Origin: DATBRV01 sp036560145
GTDB lineage: Bacteria; Myxococcota_A; UBA9160; SMWR01
Length of the DNA stretch: 64,000 bases
Assembly: GCA_036560145.1 (NCBI GenBank)
Contig: DATBRV010000112.1
Coordinates: forward strand, 1-64,000
Direction: 5' to 3'
The notes below the pieces were generated by a model. That model worked only from the letters and a program-made list of their open reading frames with translations, had not been told where the DNA came from and searched no databases. Below, in pieces: positions 15,342-23,936 of the stretch. Within the stretch, counting starts at the first letter, position 1, and each line of letters begins with the position of its first letter. A program made the translations under genes and the position numbers.

Positions 15342-16265
15342 ATGCCCTTCGCCGATCTCGACGCGATCATCGCCGGGTTCCGAGCGATGCAGTCCGGCTG
15401 GGGCAAGGGCACGACGCCCGCGAAGATGCGCGCCGATTACCAGGCGTGGTGCGAGCGATTTTCCGACGACCGCATAGCGTCCATCACGCGCGTCTCGGCC
15501 GGTGGAGTTCCCGCCGACCAGATTGAGGCGGCTGGCGCCGCGACCTCTCGCGTCGTTCTCTACCTGCACGGAGGCGGCTACAGCCTCGGCTCCGCCCGCG
15601 CCTACCGGGGTCTGGGAAAGCGGATCGCGTACGCCGCGCAGGCGCGCGTGGTGATTCCGGATTATCGGCTCGCGCCGGAGCACGTGTTTCCGGCGGCGGT
15701 CGAGGACGCAGTCGCCTCGTATCGGTGGCTGCTCGCCACGGGCGTCGAGCCGGGGCAGATCGCCGTCGCCGGGGACTCCGCCGGCGGCGGCCTGGCGCTC
15801 GCCCTCCTCGTCTCGCTGCGCGATGCCAGTGCGCCCCTGCCCGCCTGCGCCGTCCTGCTCTCCCCCTTCGCCGACCTCGAATGTCGCGGCGAGAGCTACA
15901 CCACCCTGGCGGAGCTCGACCCGATCGTCAGCCGGGAAATGGGCCTTTCCATGGGAAGGGCCTACGTCGGGGATCGCGAGCCGAGCGATCCGCTCGCGTC
16001 GCCGGTGAACGCGGCGCTTGCGGGCCTGCCTCCGCTCCTGATCCAGGTCGGGAGTCGGGAGGTCGTCCTTGACGATGCCCGCGCAATCGCGAGACAGGCG
16101 GGCCATTCCGCCACCCTCGACGTCTGGCCGGGCATGGTGCACGTCTGGCACCTCTTCGCCTCGGCGCTGGCGGAGGGCCAGCGCGCGATCGAGGAGATCG
16201 GGTCGTTCATCCAGCGGTGGGCTTACAGCTCGAAACCGAGACCGGGCCAGCGCCGGATATCCTGA
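15342..16265 (+). CDS. Alpha/beta hydrolase, hormone-sensitive lipase family
   Basis: 307 aa. Oxyanion motif HGGGY near residue 75, nucleophile motif GDSAGGG near 145, DYRLAPEHVFPAA near 105, and a C-terminal LDDARAI / HVWHLF pair giving the Asp and His of the triad. No signal peptide, so cytoplasmic. ATG 15342 is chosen because sequence upstream belongs to the HNH remnant. It heads a long plus-strand run up to 22837. It is a candidate for hydrolysing esters or lactones formed by the Baeyer-Villiger monooxygenase at 6640-8118. Confidence 0.88.
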   Translation: MPFADLDAIIAGFRAMQSGWGKGTTPAKMRADYQAWCERFSDDRIASITRVSAGGVPADQIEAAGAATSRVVLYLHGGGYSLGSARAYRGLGKRIAYAAQARVVIPDYRLAPEHVFPAAVEDAVASYRWLLATGVEPGQIAVAGDSAGGGLALALLVSLRDASAPLPACAVLLSPFADLECRGESYTTLAELDPIVSREMGLSMGRAYVGDREPSDPLASPVNAALAGLPPLLIQVGSREVVLDDARAIARQAGHSATLDVWPGMVHVWHLFASALAEGQRAIEEIGSFIQRWAYSSKPRPGQRRIS

Positions 16266-16272
16266 GGCCCAG

Positions 16273-16914
16273 ATGGCTCGCGTCCCGTCAGCCACCGGCA
16301 ACCAGGGTTCTGCGGCCGACCGCGCTGCCTTTGGCGAGGTCCGGGCCAGGCTGGGCCAGGCCTTCTTCACGGAAAAGACGAAGTACCCCGCGAGCGACGT
16401 GTTCGGACCGCTGCTGCATGCCCCTCGCGTGGCGCTCGAGCTGCTCGAGCTCGGCGGCGCGCTCCGAAACCTGGGCGACGGCGAGGCCTCGTTGCCCGAG
16501 GACTTCGTCGAGTTCGTCGCGTTCGTCGTGTTCACTCACCTCCACGACGAAGCGGTCTCCCGCGGGCAGGCATTCGCGTACCGGCGTCCGATGTTCAACC
16601 ACCTGCCGAGGGCCCTGAAGTCCGGCTTGCGCCCGGAGACGATCCAGTCGCTCCGCAACCACGACGATGGCGCCCTGCTCCCCGAGCAGCGCGAGCTCGC
16701 GGAGTTCGTGCGAGGCGTCCTCACCGGAAGTGTGGACGAGCAGCGCTGGGCGAAGCTGCAGGACCGGCTGGGAGCCCGGCGGATGATCGAGACCGCTTCG
16801 TACGCGCTCCTCAACTTCTTCTTCTGCCGCCTCGAATCGGCGCTCGGCCTCACGGATGCGACCGAAGACGAACTCGACACGTACTCACCAGCCAAGGACG
16901 TAGCGCCATGCTGA
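16273..16914 (+). CDS. AhpD/carboxymuconolactone decarboxylase-like protein
   Basis: 213 aa, mostly helical. The layout (FGPLLHAPRVALELLELGGALR, then FVEFVAFVVFTHLHDEAV, then LRPETIQSLRN) fits the AhpD/CMD-like fold often seen in catabolic clusters. The redox CxxC of AhpD is absent; the matching helix carries THLHDE instead, so a decarboxylase-like or non-redox role is more likely. Starts seven bases after the esterase stop, and its end overlaps the amidohydrolase start by seven bases. Family assignment is moderate. Confidence 0.7.
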   Translation: MARVPSATGNQGSAADRAAFGEVRARLGQAFFTEKTKYPASDVFGPLLHAPRVALELLELGGALRNLGDGEASLPEDFVEFVAFVVFTHLHDEAVSRGQAFAYRRPMFNHLPRALKSGLRPETIQSLRNHDDGALLPEQRELAEFVRGVLTGSVDEQRWAKLQDRLGARRMIETASYALLNFFFCRLESALGLTDATEDELDTYSPAKDVAPC

Positions 16915-18050
16915 TCATCGATACCGACTCCCACATCATCGAGGCAGCCGATCTCTGGACGGCGCGGATGTCGAAGAAGAAGTGGGGCGACAACATCCCG
17001 ACGGTTCGCTGGGACGAGAAGACGCAGATGGAGGCGTGGTTCGTCGGCGGCAAGCGCTTCGCAAACGCCTGGAGCGCCGCCTGGGTGGGGTGGGAGAAGC
17101 CCTTCCCGTCCGCTCCGCCTCGACGTGAGAACGTGTATCCGCCGGCTCTCGATGCGGCGGAGCGCGTCAAGGTGATGGACCAGACCGGCATTCGCGCGGC
17201 CGTCCTGTACCCGAATCTCGCGTTCGTCGGCTACAGCATCCACAAGTCGCTCGCCGACCCGGCGTACCAGCTGGACGTCCTGCGCGCCTACAACGACTGG
17301 TTGATGGATTGGGTCTCCGTCGCGCCGGACCGCTTCATCCCGTTGGCCCTGACTCCCTATTGGGACATCGACGCCGCGGTGGCCGAGGTCGGTCGCGCGG
17401 CGGGCATGGGCTACCGGGGCGTCGTATTCCCGGCTTCTCCGCACACGCAGAACCTGCCCTTCCTCGGCGACCGGCACTGGGATCGCCTCTGGTCGGCGCT
17501 CCAGGAGGCGGGCATGTCCGTCAACTTCCATGCGGGCGAAGGGGACATGTCGGCGTACATCGGTGAAGCGCGGCTGAAGCTGGAAGGTCCGGCGTTGATG
17601 GTTGCGCGCGCGCAGCCGACCGCCTTCCTGTACACCGCCATCCAACTCGTGGATCTCCTCCACTCCGGCGTGCTGCCCCGGTTCCCGAAGCTCAAGTTCG
17701 TCTTCGCCGAGTGCGGAATCGGATGGGTGCCCTTCGTGCTGGAGGCCTCCGATCACCACTTCATCCGGAACAAGGTCCGCGCGGAGCATCCCGAGTTCGA
17801 GCTGATGCCGAGCGAGTACTACCGGCGGCAGGTCTACTCGAACTACTGGTTCGAGGACCTCGAAGAGTGGCACATCCAGAAAGTCGGACTCGGGAGCATC
17901 CTGTTCGAGACGGACTTCCCGCACCCCACCTGCCTCCACGGCTCCCAGGTCCAGGAAGCGGTGAACAGCCGGCTCAAGAACGTGGACAAGGCGACGCGCG
18001 ACGCGATCCTCTGGAAGAACGCCGCGGATCTCTACGGCGTCAAGGTCTGA
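16908..18050 (+). CDS. Amidohydrolase-2 family metal-dependent hydrolase/decarboxylase
   Basis: 380 aa TIM-barrel protein of the ACMSD-like amidohydrolase group. DTDSHIIE at the N-terminus provides the D-x-H metal site, MSVNFHAGEGD near residue 205 a further His, and FETDFPHP near 335 the terminal Asp. Many members decarboxylate or hydrolyse ring-derived acids. Several relatives of this large form occur in catabolic islands next to P450 and CoA transferase genes, as here. Start ATG 16908 overlaps the preceding gene. Substrate unknown. Confidence 0.87.
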   Translation: MLIIDTDSHIIEAADLWTARMSKKKWGDNIPTVRWDEKTQMEAWFVGGKRFANAWSAAWVGWEKPFPSAPPRRENVYPPALDAAERVKVMDQTGIRAAVLYPNLAFVGYSIHKSLADPAYQLDVLRAYNDWLMDWVSVAPDRFIPLALTPYWDIDAAVAEVGRAAGMGYRGVVFPASPHTQNLPFLGDRHWDRLWSALQEAGMSVNFHAGEGDMSAYIGEARLKLEGPALMVARAQPTAFLYTAIQLVDLLHSGVLPRFPKLKFVFAECGIGWVPFVLEASDHHFIRNKVRAEHPEFELMPSEYYRRQVYSNYWFEDLEEWHIQKVGLGSILFETDFPHPTCLHGSQVQEAVNSRLKNVDKATRDAILWKNAADLYGVKV

Positions 18051-18065
18051 TCGGGAGGGATCGTG

Positions 18066-19307
18066 ATGGCGCGCTGTCCCGTCTCCCAGGAGTTCCATCC
18101 CGAGAACGGTCCCGAGGCGAGCGAGTTGCACCGCGTCCTGGCGCGAGCCCGGAAGGAGGAGCCGATCTTCTTCTGGGAGCCGCTGGGCACCTGGGTCGTG
18201 ACCCGCTACGACGACGTGAAGACGGTCCTCGACGATACGACCCGATTCACCCAGAAGGGCATCCTGGCGCCCTCTCCGGAGGGCTTCGCGCCGGAGGTCA
18301 ACGAAGTTCTGCATGGCGGCCGCGCGAAGCTGAACGTCACTCCGATGCTGGGCAATTTCGACGGCCCCGACCATCAGAGGCTTCGCCAGGCGATCCATCG
18401 CTCGTTCACCCCCCGCCGCGTGAAGCAGCTGGCGCCCGGGATCCGGGCCATCATCGACGAGTGTCTCGACGACATGCTCGGCCTCGGAGAGGCCGACGTG
18501 ATCGAGACCCTGACCTATCGCGTTCCGATCCGGGCGGTCTTCCTGCTCTCCGGCTTTCCCGCAGGCCACATGAACCAGCTCAAGCAATGGTCGGATGACC
18601 TCGCCGCCCTGATCGCGAGCCCGCTTCCGGTCGCGCGGCAGATCGAGTGCGCGAAGAGCTATCGCGCCTTCGAGGACTACGTGCAGACCGCGATCGACGC
18701 ATGCCGCGCCAACCTGCGAGACGACTTCATGAGCGACCTGCTCCGCTCCATCGACTCGGGTGAGGTCGTGATGGACGAGGCGGAGCTGCTGATGCTGTTC
18801 ACCATCAATCTCATCCTGGCTGGCCACGAGACGACCACCCATGCGATGACCAGCATGCTCTTCAACCTGCTCTCGCAGCCGAGCCGCTGGAAGCGGGTGG
18901 TGGAGGACGCGAGCTGCATTCCGGCGACGGTCGACGAAGCGCTCCGCTTCGAGCCGCCGATGCTCGGCTTCTGGCGCTACGTCGCCCAGGACACCCGACT
19001 CGGCGGCGTCGAGTTGAAGGAAGGCGACCGGGTCTATTGGCTGAACACCTCCGCCAATCACGACGAAGCTGCCTTCGAGCGCGCGGGCGAGTTCGACATC
19101 GATGCCAGGCGCACGCAGCCAATGCTGACCTTCGGCTTCGGCGCCCACTACTGCGTGGGGGCGCAGCTCGCGAAGCTCGAGCTCCAGTTGCTGCTCGAGC
19201 AGCTTCGGGTGCGCATGCCGAACCTCGCTCTCGTCCCGGATCAGGACGTCAGCTACGAGCCGCATCCGATCTTTCGTCACATCAAGGCGCTTCGCGTGGC
19301 CTGGTAG
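18066..19307 (+). CDS. Cytochrome P450
   Basis: 413 aa soluble bacterial P450. I-helix AGHETTTHA near residue 240, ExxR as EALR near 288, haem loop FGFGAHYCVG near 355 with the proximal Cys. ATG 18066 is preferred over GTG 18063 because GGGAGG lies seven bases ahead. It likely hydroxylates the hydrophobic substrate of the operon. No ferredoxin or ferredoxin reductase gene lies in the window, so electron partners must be elsewhere. Located between amidohydrolase and SDR genes on one probable transcript. Confidence 0.93.
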   Translation: MARCPVSQEFHPENGPEASELHRVLARARKEEPIFFWEPLGTWVVTRYDDVKTVLDDTTRFTQKGILAPSPEGFAPEVNEVLHGGRAKLNVTPMLGNFDGPDHQRLRQAIHRSFTPRRVKQLAPGIRAIIDECLDDMLGLGEADVIETLTYRVPIRAVFLLSGFPAGHMNQLKQWSDDLAALIASPLPVARQIECAKSYRAFEDYVQTAIDACRANLRDDFMSDLLRSIDSGEVVMDEAELLMLFTINLILAGHETTTHAMTSMLFNLLSQPSRWKRVVEDASCIPATVDEALRFEPPMLGFWRYVAQDTRLGGVELKEGDRVYWLNTSANHDEAAFERAGEFDIDARRTQPMLTFGFGAHYCVGAQLAKLELQLLLEQLRVRMPNLALVPDQDVSYEPHPIFRHIKALRVAW

Positions 19308-19319
19308 CAGGAGGGGAAC

Positions 19320-20090
19320 ATGGGCGATCGGTTGCAGGGGAAGGTGGCTCTCGTCACGGGAGGCGCGCGCGGCCAGGGCGAAGCCGAGGCGCGTTGCTTC
19401 GTCGCAGAGGGCGCCCGCGTCTACATCACCGACATCCTGAAGGCGGAGGGAGAGAAGCTGGCCGCCGAGCTGGGCAAGGCGGCGACCTACCTCGATCTCG
19501 ACATCGCCGTCGAAGAAGACTGGGTGCGCGCTCTCGACCTGATCCTCGCGCGAGAGCGGCGGATCGACGTGCTCGTGAACAACGCGGCCATGACGCTGAT
19601 CCGGCCGGCCGCGGAGACGACTCCGGAGGAGTACTCCCGTGTGATCCAGGTCAATCAATTCGGCATCTACCTCGGCATGCGCGCGGTCTACGGCCCCATG
19701 TCGAAGCAGCGCGCGGGCTCGATCGTGAACATCTCCTCGCTGGCGGGTCGCTACGGGCAGGAGGGCCAGTTCGCGTACAGCGCCGCCAAGGCCGCCGTGC
19801 TGGTGATGACCCAGGTGGCGGCCAAGGAATGGGGGCCGATCGGAATTCGCGTCAACTCGATCATGCCCGGGGCGATCGATACGCCCATGTTGCGCGGACC
19901 GCACACGGCGGGCATCGACATCGACATGCTGCTCAGCGGGCTGCCGCTCGGGCGCGCGGGACGCCCTTCCGAGATCGCCTCGGCGGCGCTGTTCCTGGCC
20001 TCGGACGAGAGCTCCTACGTGACCGGCACGCACCTCGAAGTCGATGGCGGCCTCCGGGCCTGCATGTCGCTTCCGCCGCCGCGTGCCTAG
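19320..20090 (+). CDS. SDR-family dehydrogenase (hydroxysteroid dehydrogenase-like)
   Basis: 256 aa. TGGARGQGEAEA at the NAD site, a motif shared with the 3alpha/20beta-hydroxysteroid dehydrogenase-like group, NNAA near residue 90, Ser in NISSLAG, YSAAK as the catalytic pair, and VDGG at the end. It follows the P450 by 12 bases and probably oxidises the hydroxyl group the P450 introduces. A close paralogue lies at 25035-25799. Substrate preference is inferred from family resemblance only. Confidence 0.88.
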   Translation: MGDRLQGKVALVTGGARGQGEAEARCFVAEGARVYITDILKAEGEKLAAELGKAATYLDLDIAVEEDWVRALDLILARERRIDVLVNNAAMTLIRPAAETTPEEYSRVIQVNQFGIYLGMRAVYGPMSKQRAGSIVNISSLAGRYGQEGQFAYSAAKAAVLVMTQVAAKEWGPIGIRVNSIMPGAIDTPMLRGPHTAGIDIDMLLSGLPLGRAGRPSEIASAALFLASDESSYVTGTHLEVDGGLRACMSLPPPRA

Positions 20091-20492
20091 GTGAACGAGA
20101 CGCTATCCGGTGTGATGAGTCGCTTCCTCCTCGGCGTGGACGAGCAGGATGCCGAGCTGCTTCGTTCGGTGCTCGCCGAGGATGCGGAAACCTGCATGTT
20201 CCTCGACGGCGTGAAGATGGGTCCGCCGCCCGGACGCGAGGGGATCGTCGGCTACCTGGAAGAATTCTGGAAGACGCAGACGGACCAGCGCCGGCACGTC
20301 TTGTCGAATGCCATCGTGGAATCGGAGACGCCGGGAGAGGCGGTCGTCGCGTTCTACCTGACCCTCTATGCGACGAAGGATCGGGCGCTCCGCCCCGTGG
20401 CAACGGGACGGTACCGGGTTCATTTCCGCCTCGAGGACGGACGCGGGTGGATCCGGACCATCGAGCTCGTCCTGGATGGCCCATTCGATTGA
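20091..20492 (+). CDS. SnoaL-like (NTF2-fold) protein
   Basis: 133 aa. One alpha+beta domain: a helix LLGVDEQDAELLRSVLAEDAE, a central segment GREGIVGYLEEFWKTQTDQRRHVLSN, then strands (VVAFYLTLYATKD, TGRYRVHFRLEDG, IRTIELVLDG). The fold fits SnoaL-like isomerases/dehydratases that work on polyketide- and steroid-like substrates. GTG start abuts the SDR stop directly and its stop shares a base with the CoA transferase start (TGATG). Second SnoaL-like gene of the island. Confidence 0.78.
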   Translation: MNETLSGVMSRFLLGVDEQDAELLRSVLAEDAETCMFLDGVKMGPPPGREGIVGYLEEFWKTQTDQRRHVLSNAIVESETPGEAVVAFYLTLYATKDRALRPVATGRYRVHFRLEDGRGWIRTIELVLDGPFD

Positions 20493-22837
20493 TGCTCCGC
20501 GGATACCGGGTCCTCGATTTCACGGATGAGCGCGGTCTGCTCGCGGGCCAGATCCTGGCGGATCTGGGCGCCGACGTCGTCCACATCGAGCCGCCTGGAG
20601 GATCTCGCGCACGAGCGCGCGGCCCCGAAGGATCGCTTCTCTGGTGGGCCTACGCACGAAACCAGCGCAGCATCGTGCTCGATCTCGAGGACGCTGAAGA
20701 TCGCAGGCTGCTTTTTCGTCTCCTCGCGAGCGCCGACTTCCTGATCGAGTCGGAGTCGCCCGGTGTGATGGAGGCGCGCGGGCTCGGCTACCCGAGCCTC
20801 CGGCGCGATCATCCGGGTCTGATCTACGTCTCGATCAGTCCGTATGGCCAATCGGGGCCCAAGGGGTCGGTGCCTGCCACCGACCTGACGCTGGCGGCGG
20901 CCAGCGGCCTTCTCTTCATGACCGGGGACGCGGATCGGCCGCCGGTTCGCGTCAGCGGCAACGACCAGTCCTGGTTGTTCGCCGGACTCGAGGCGGCGCT
21001 CGGAGCGCTCGTCGCGAGTCAGTACCGGCTGCGGACCGGCCGGGGGCAGTGGGTCGACGCGTCGGCGCAACAGGCGCTCAACGCGGCGACGCAGTCCGAC
21101 GCGCTCTCCGCCTGGGTGGGGGATCGCCATACGACCCGCTCGGCCGGCGGATTGATCTACGGCGGCGTGAAGATCCAGCTGCTCTACCCCGCGAAGGATG
21201 GCTTCGTCTCCATCGCCTTCCTGTTCGGGGCGACGATCGGGGCGGGCACCGCCCGATTGATGCGGGTGATCTTCGAGAAGGGCTTCTGCGACGAGGCCAC
21301 CTGCAACAAGGACTGGATCGCCTACGCGGGCCTCTTGACGAGCGGCGCCGAGCCGATCGAGGAGTTCGAGCGGGTCAAGCAGATCGTCGCGCGCTTCACG
21401 CTCTCGATGACGAAGCAGGAGCTGCTCCAGCTCGCCGTCGAGCGGAATCTGCTGATGGCCCCCGTCGCGACGGTCGCAGACCTCCTCGCGAGCAGCCAGC
21501 TCGCGGCGCGGGAATACTTTCAGGACCACGATCACCCGGGACGCGCCCGGCCGTTGCGGTACCCGGGGCCCTTCGCGCGGTTCGGCCGATCTCCGATCGC
21601 CTACACCCGGCCGGCACCGGGCGTCGACGAGCACGCGCGCGAGATCCGCGACGAGATCCAGGCTGCCCGGGCCGCCTCGCCCCGACCGGTGTACGAGCGA
21701 TCGAAGGGCGCACGTCCCCTCGAGGGCGTGAAGATCGTCGACCTGATGTGGGCCGTCGCCGGCCCCACGGCGACGAGGGTGTTTGCGGACCATGGGGCGA
21801 CCATCGTTCGCGTGGAATCTCCGACCCGGGTCGACGCCTGTCGAACGCTGCGTCCGTTCCGTGGCGGCAAGCCCAGCCCGGAAGGCTCGGCGCTGTTTCA
21901 CACGCTGAACGTCGGCAAGCAGATGATGACCCTCGACCTCGCTTCCGACGCGGGCCGCGAGGTCTTCCGCGATCTGGTGCGCTGGGCCGACGTCCTGGCC
22001 GAATCGTACTCGCCGCAGGTGATGGGAAGGCTGGGGTTCTCCTACGACGAGCTGGCGAAGCTCAATCCCGGTCTCATCGTCCTGAGCACCAGCCTGATGG
22101 GCAAGACCGGCCCGCTCAACACCTTCGGCGGCTACGGCAACATGGCCTCCGCGTGGTGCGGCTTCTACGAGGTGGCCGGTTGGCCGGACCGGGACCCCGC
22201 CGGGCCGTGGGGCGCGTACACCGATTTCATCGCGGCCCGCTACAACGCCATCGCCGTGCTCGCGGCGCTCGAACACCGGCAGCGAACGGGCGAGGGACAG
22301 CACATCGATCTGGCGCAAGCCGAGGCATCCATCCATTTTTTGGCCCCGGCCATCCTCGATTACCAGGTGAGCGGACGGCTCGCCCGGCGGACGGGCAACC
22401 TCGATCCGCGGATGACGCCCCATGCTGTCTATCCCGTTCGAGGAGAGGATCGCTGGATCGCCATCGCCGTCGAGGACGACGAGCAGCGGCGAGCGCTCGG
22501 CGAGATCCTGGGCGCGCGTCAGACGGCGGACTGGGAGGGACCGGAGCTCGAGGCGCGTCTGCAAGCGGCCGGAGTCCCGGCGGCGCTCGTGCTCGACGGA
22601 GCGGACGTGGCTCGCGATCCGCAGCTGCTGGCGCGCGGGCACTTCATCGAGATCCCGCACCCCGAAGGCGGAACGACCGCCATCGAGGGCCCGCGCGTGC
22701 TGCTCTCGGAATCGCCTGGCAGACCCGGCCGAGTGGTTCCGACGCTCGGGCGCGACAACGATCGGATCCTGCGCGAGATCCTCGGGTACGACGAGGCGCG
22801 CATCAGCGCGCTCGTGATCGCCGGGGCGCTGGGCTAG
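20492..22837 (+). CDS. Fused tandem class III CoA transferase (CaiB/BaiF family)
   Basis: 781 aa, about twice the usual 400 aa. Two complete CaiB/BaiF-type halves are joined in one frame: domain 1 (about 1-385; RVLDFTDERG, PYGQSGPKG, RLRTGRGQWVDA) and domain 2 (about 395-781; LEGVKIVDLMWAVAGP, SLMGKTGPLN, RQRTGEGQHIDL). Counting back from the conserved TGxGQ loop as in formyl-CoA transferase, the catalytic Asp position is Asp578 (GAYTDF) in domain 2 but Trp161 in domain 1, with an Asp three residues earlier (D158). So domain 2 is the probable catalytic half. Would transfer CoA between acids in the pathway. Ends the long plus-strand run and overlaps the convergent LLM gene by four bases. Confidence 0.88.
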   Translation: MLRGYRVLDFTDERGLLAGQILADLGADVVHIEPPGGSRARARGPEGSLLWWAYARNQRSIVLDLEDAEDRRLLFRLLASADFLIESESPGVMEARGLGYPSLRRDHPGLIYVSISPYGQSGPKGSVPATDLTLAAASGLLFMTGDADRPPVRVSGNDQSWLFAGLEAALGALVASQYRLRTGRGQWVDASAQQALNAATQSDALSAWVGDRHTTRSAGGLIYGGVKIQLLYPAKDGFVSIAFLFGATIGAGTARLMRVIFEKGFCDEATCNKDWIAYAGLLTSGAEPIEEFERVKQIVARFTLSMTKQELLQLAVERNLLMAPVATVADLLASSQLAAREYFQDHDHPGRARPLRYPGPFARFGRSPIAYTRPAPGVDEHAREIRDEIQAARAASPRPVYERSKGARPLEGVKIVDLMWAVAGPTATRVFADHGATIVRVESPTRVDACRTLRPFRGGKPSPEGSALFHTLNVGKQMMTLDLASDAGREVFRDLVRWADVLAESYSPQVMGRLGFSYDELAKLNPGLIVLSTSLMGKTGPLNTFGGYGNMASAWCGFYEVAGWPDRDPAGPWGAYTDFIAARYNAIAVLAALEHRQRTGEGQHIDLAQAEASIHFLAPAILDYQVSGRLARRTGNLDPRMTPHAVYPVRGEDRWIAIAVEDDEQRRALGEILGARQTADWEGPELEARLQAAGVPAALVLDGADVARDPQLLARGHFIEIPHPEGGTTAIEGPRVLLSESPGRPGRVVPTLGRDNDRILREILGYDEARISALVIAGALG

Positions 22838-23913
22838 GCCTTCGCAGACAGCTTCTTCAGATCCGGCAGGACCGTGGTGGCGAACGTGCGCAGATTCCGC
22901 TCCGCCACGGAGAACGGCATGTCGGCGTACCGGAAGATGCCCACGAACTGCTCGCAGCCGACCTGCTGCTGGATGTAGCGGATCTTCTCGAAGCACGTCT
23001 TCGGCGTGCCCCAGACCTGGACGTCCATGAAATCCTTCGCGATGGCATCCACGCCCGCGTCCTTGATGCCCTGGGCCTGCCCGACGTAGTTCTCGTAGCC
23101 CTTGATGCCCGCGAAGTTCTCGGGCTTCGCGAAGTCGTAGTGCTGGATGACGCCCCGCCAATAGCGCGTCAGCCACCGCTCGCCCTCTTCGCGGGCGCGC
23201 TGCTCGTCCTCGTCGCAGAAGACCCAGGCGACTCCCACCGGAGGCGGAGCCTCGCGCCCGTGATGCTTCCGGAAGAGCGCGCGGTACTCGTCGAGCTCGC
23301 TGCGGATGTCCTTCCAGGGCCGCTGCGGGATGAGCAGGATCCCCAGCCCCGGCTTCGCCATCAGCTGAATCGACCCGGCGGAGGCGACTCCGGCGTAGAG
23401 CCGCCCCTTGAACGACTTGAACGGGGCCGGTCGGATCGGCAGGCGCGGCTGCTGGAAGATCGCTCCCTGGTACTCGCATTCGCCCGTCTCGAGGCCCTGC
23501 TGGATGAGCGCGGTGGCCTCCATGAAGCGATCCCGCGCCTCGCCCATGTCGACGCCCAGCTTTTCGAACTCGATCCGACCCGAGCCGCGCCCGAAGCCCA
23601 CGGTGAGCCGCCCGTCGCAGTAGTGATCGAGCACGGCGATCTGCTCCGCGACGCGCGCGGGATTCGGGTGCCAGGGGATCACGACTACCATCGACCCGAG
23701 CTCGAGCGTGTCGCTGGTGCCCGCCATGTAGCTCAGGAACTGGAGCACGTCGGGGCACATCTGGTACCCCGTCACGTGGTGCTCCGTGCTCCAGACCGAG
23801 TCGAATCCGAGCGGCTCGGCGAGGCGCGCGAGCCGGATCTCCTCGCGATAGACCTCGCGATCCGTGATCTCCTGCCCGGGATTCTGGAAGGTTGCGCCGT
23901 AGCCGAGACGCAT
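22834..23913 (-). CDS. Luciferase-like (LLM class) F420/FMN-dependent oxidoreductase
   Basis: 359 aa TIM-barrel protein. FDSVWSTEHHVTGYQ near residue 35, GSMVVVIPWHPNPARVAEQIAVLDHYCDGRLTVG in pieces near 75-110, and GFGRGSGRIEFEKLGVD near 110 are hallmarks of bacterial-luciferase-like flavin enzymes, many of them F420-linked. ATG 23913 has AGAGGAA upstream and starts at the first beta strand; an ATG at 23940 overlapping the upstream stop is the alternative. Second gene after its paralogue at 23937-24995. Cofactor (F420 versus FMN) cannot be settled from sequence alone. Confidence 0.87.
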   Translation of the reverse strand: MRLGYGATFQNPGQEITDREVYREEIRLARLAEPLGFDSVWSTEHHVTGYQMCPDVLQFLSYMAGTSDTLELGSMVVVIPWHPNPARVAEQIAVLDHYCDGRLTVGFGRGSGRIEFEKLGVDMGEARDRFMEATALIQQGLETGECEYQGAIFQQPRLPIRPAPFKSFKGRLYAGVASAGSIQLMAKPGLGILLIPQRPWKDIRSELDEYRALFRKHHGREAPPPVGVAWVFCDEDEQRAREEGERWLTRYWRGVIQHYDFAKPENFAGIKGYENYVGQAQGIKDAGVDAIAKDFMDVQVWGTPKTCFEKIRYIQQQVGCEQFVGIFRYADMPFSVAERNLRTFATTVLPDLKKLSAKA

Positions 23914-23936
23914 GGGGGTTCCTCTGGGTTGGTCGA

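Noticed and set aside
16536..20033. Very long open frame on the minus strand opposite the amidohydrolase, P450 and SDR genes
   Set aside because: Composition (His, Arg, Asp, Val, Leu repeats) is that of an antisense shadow in GC-rich DNA; the plus-strand proteins carry intact family motifs.
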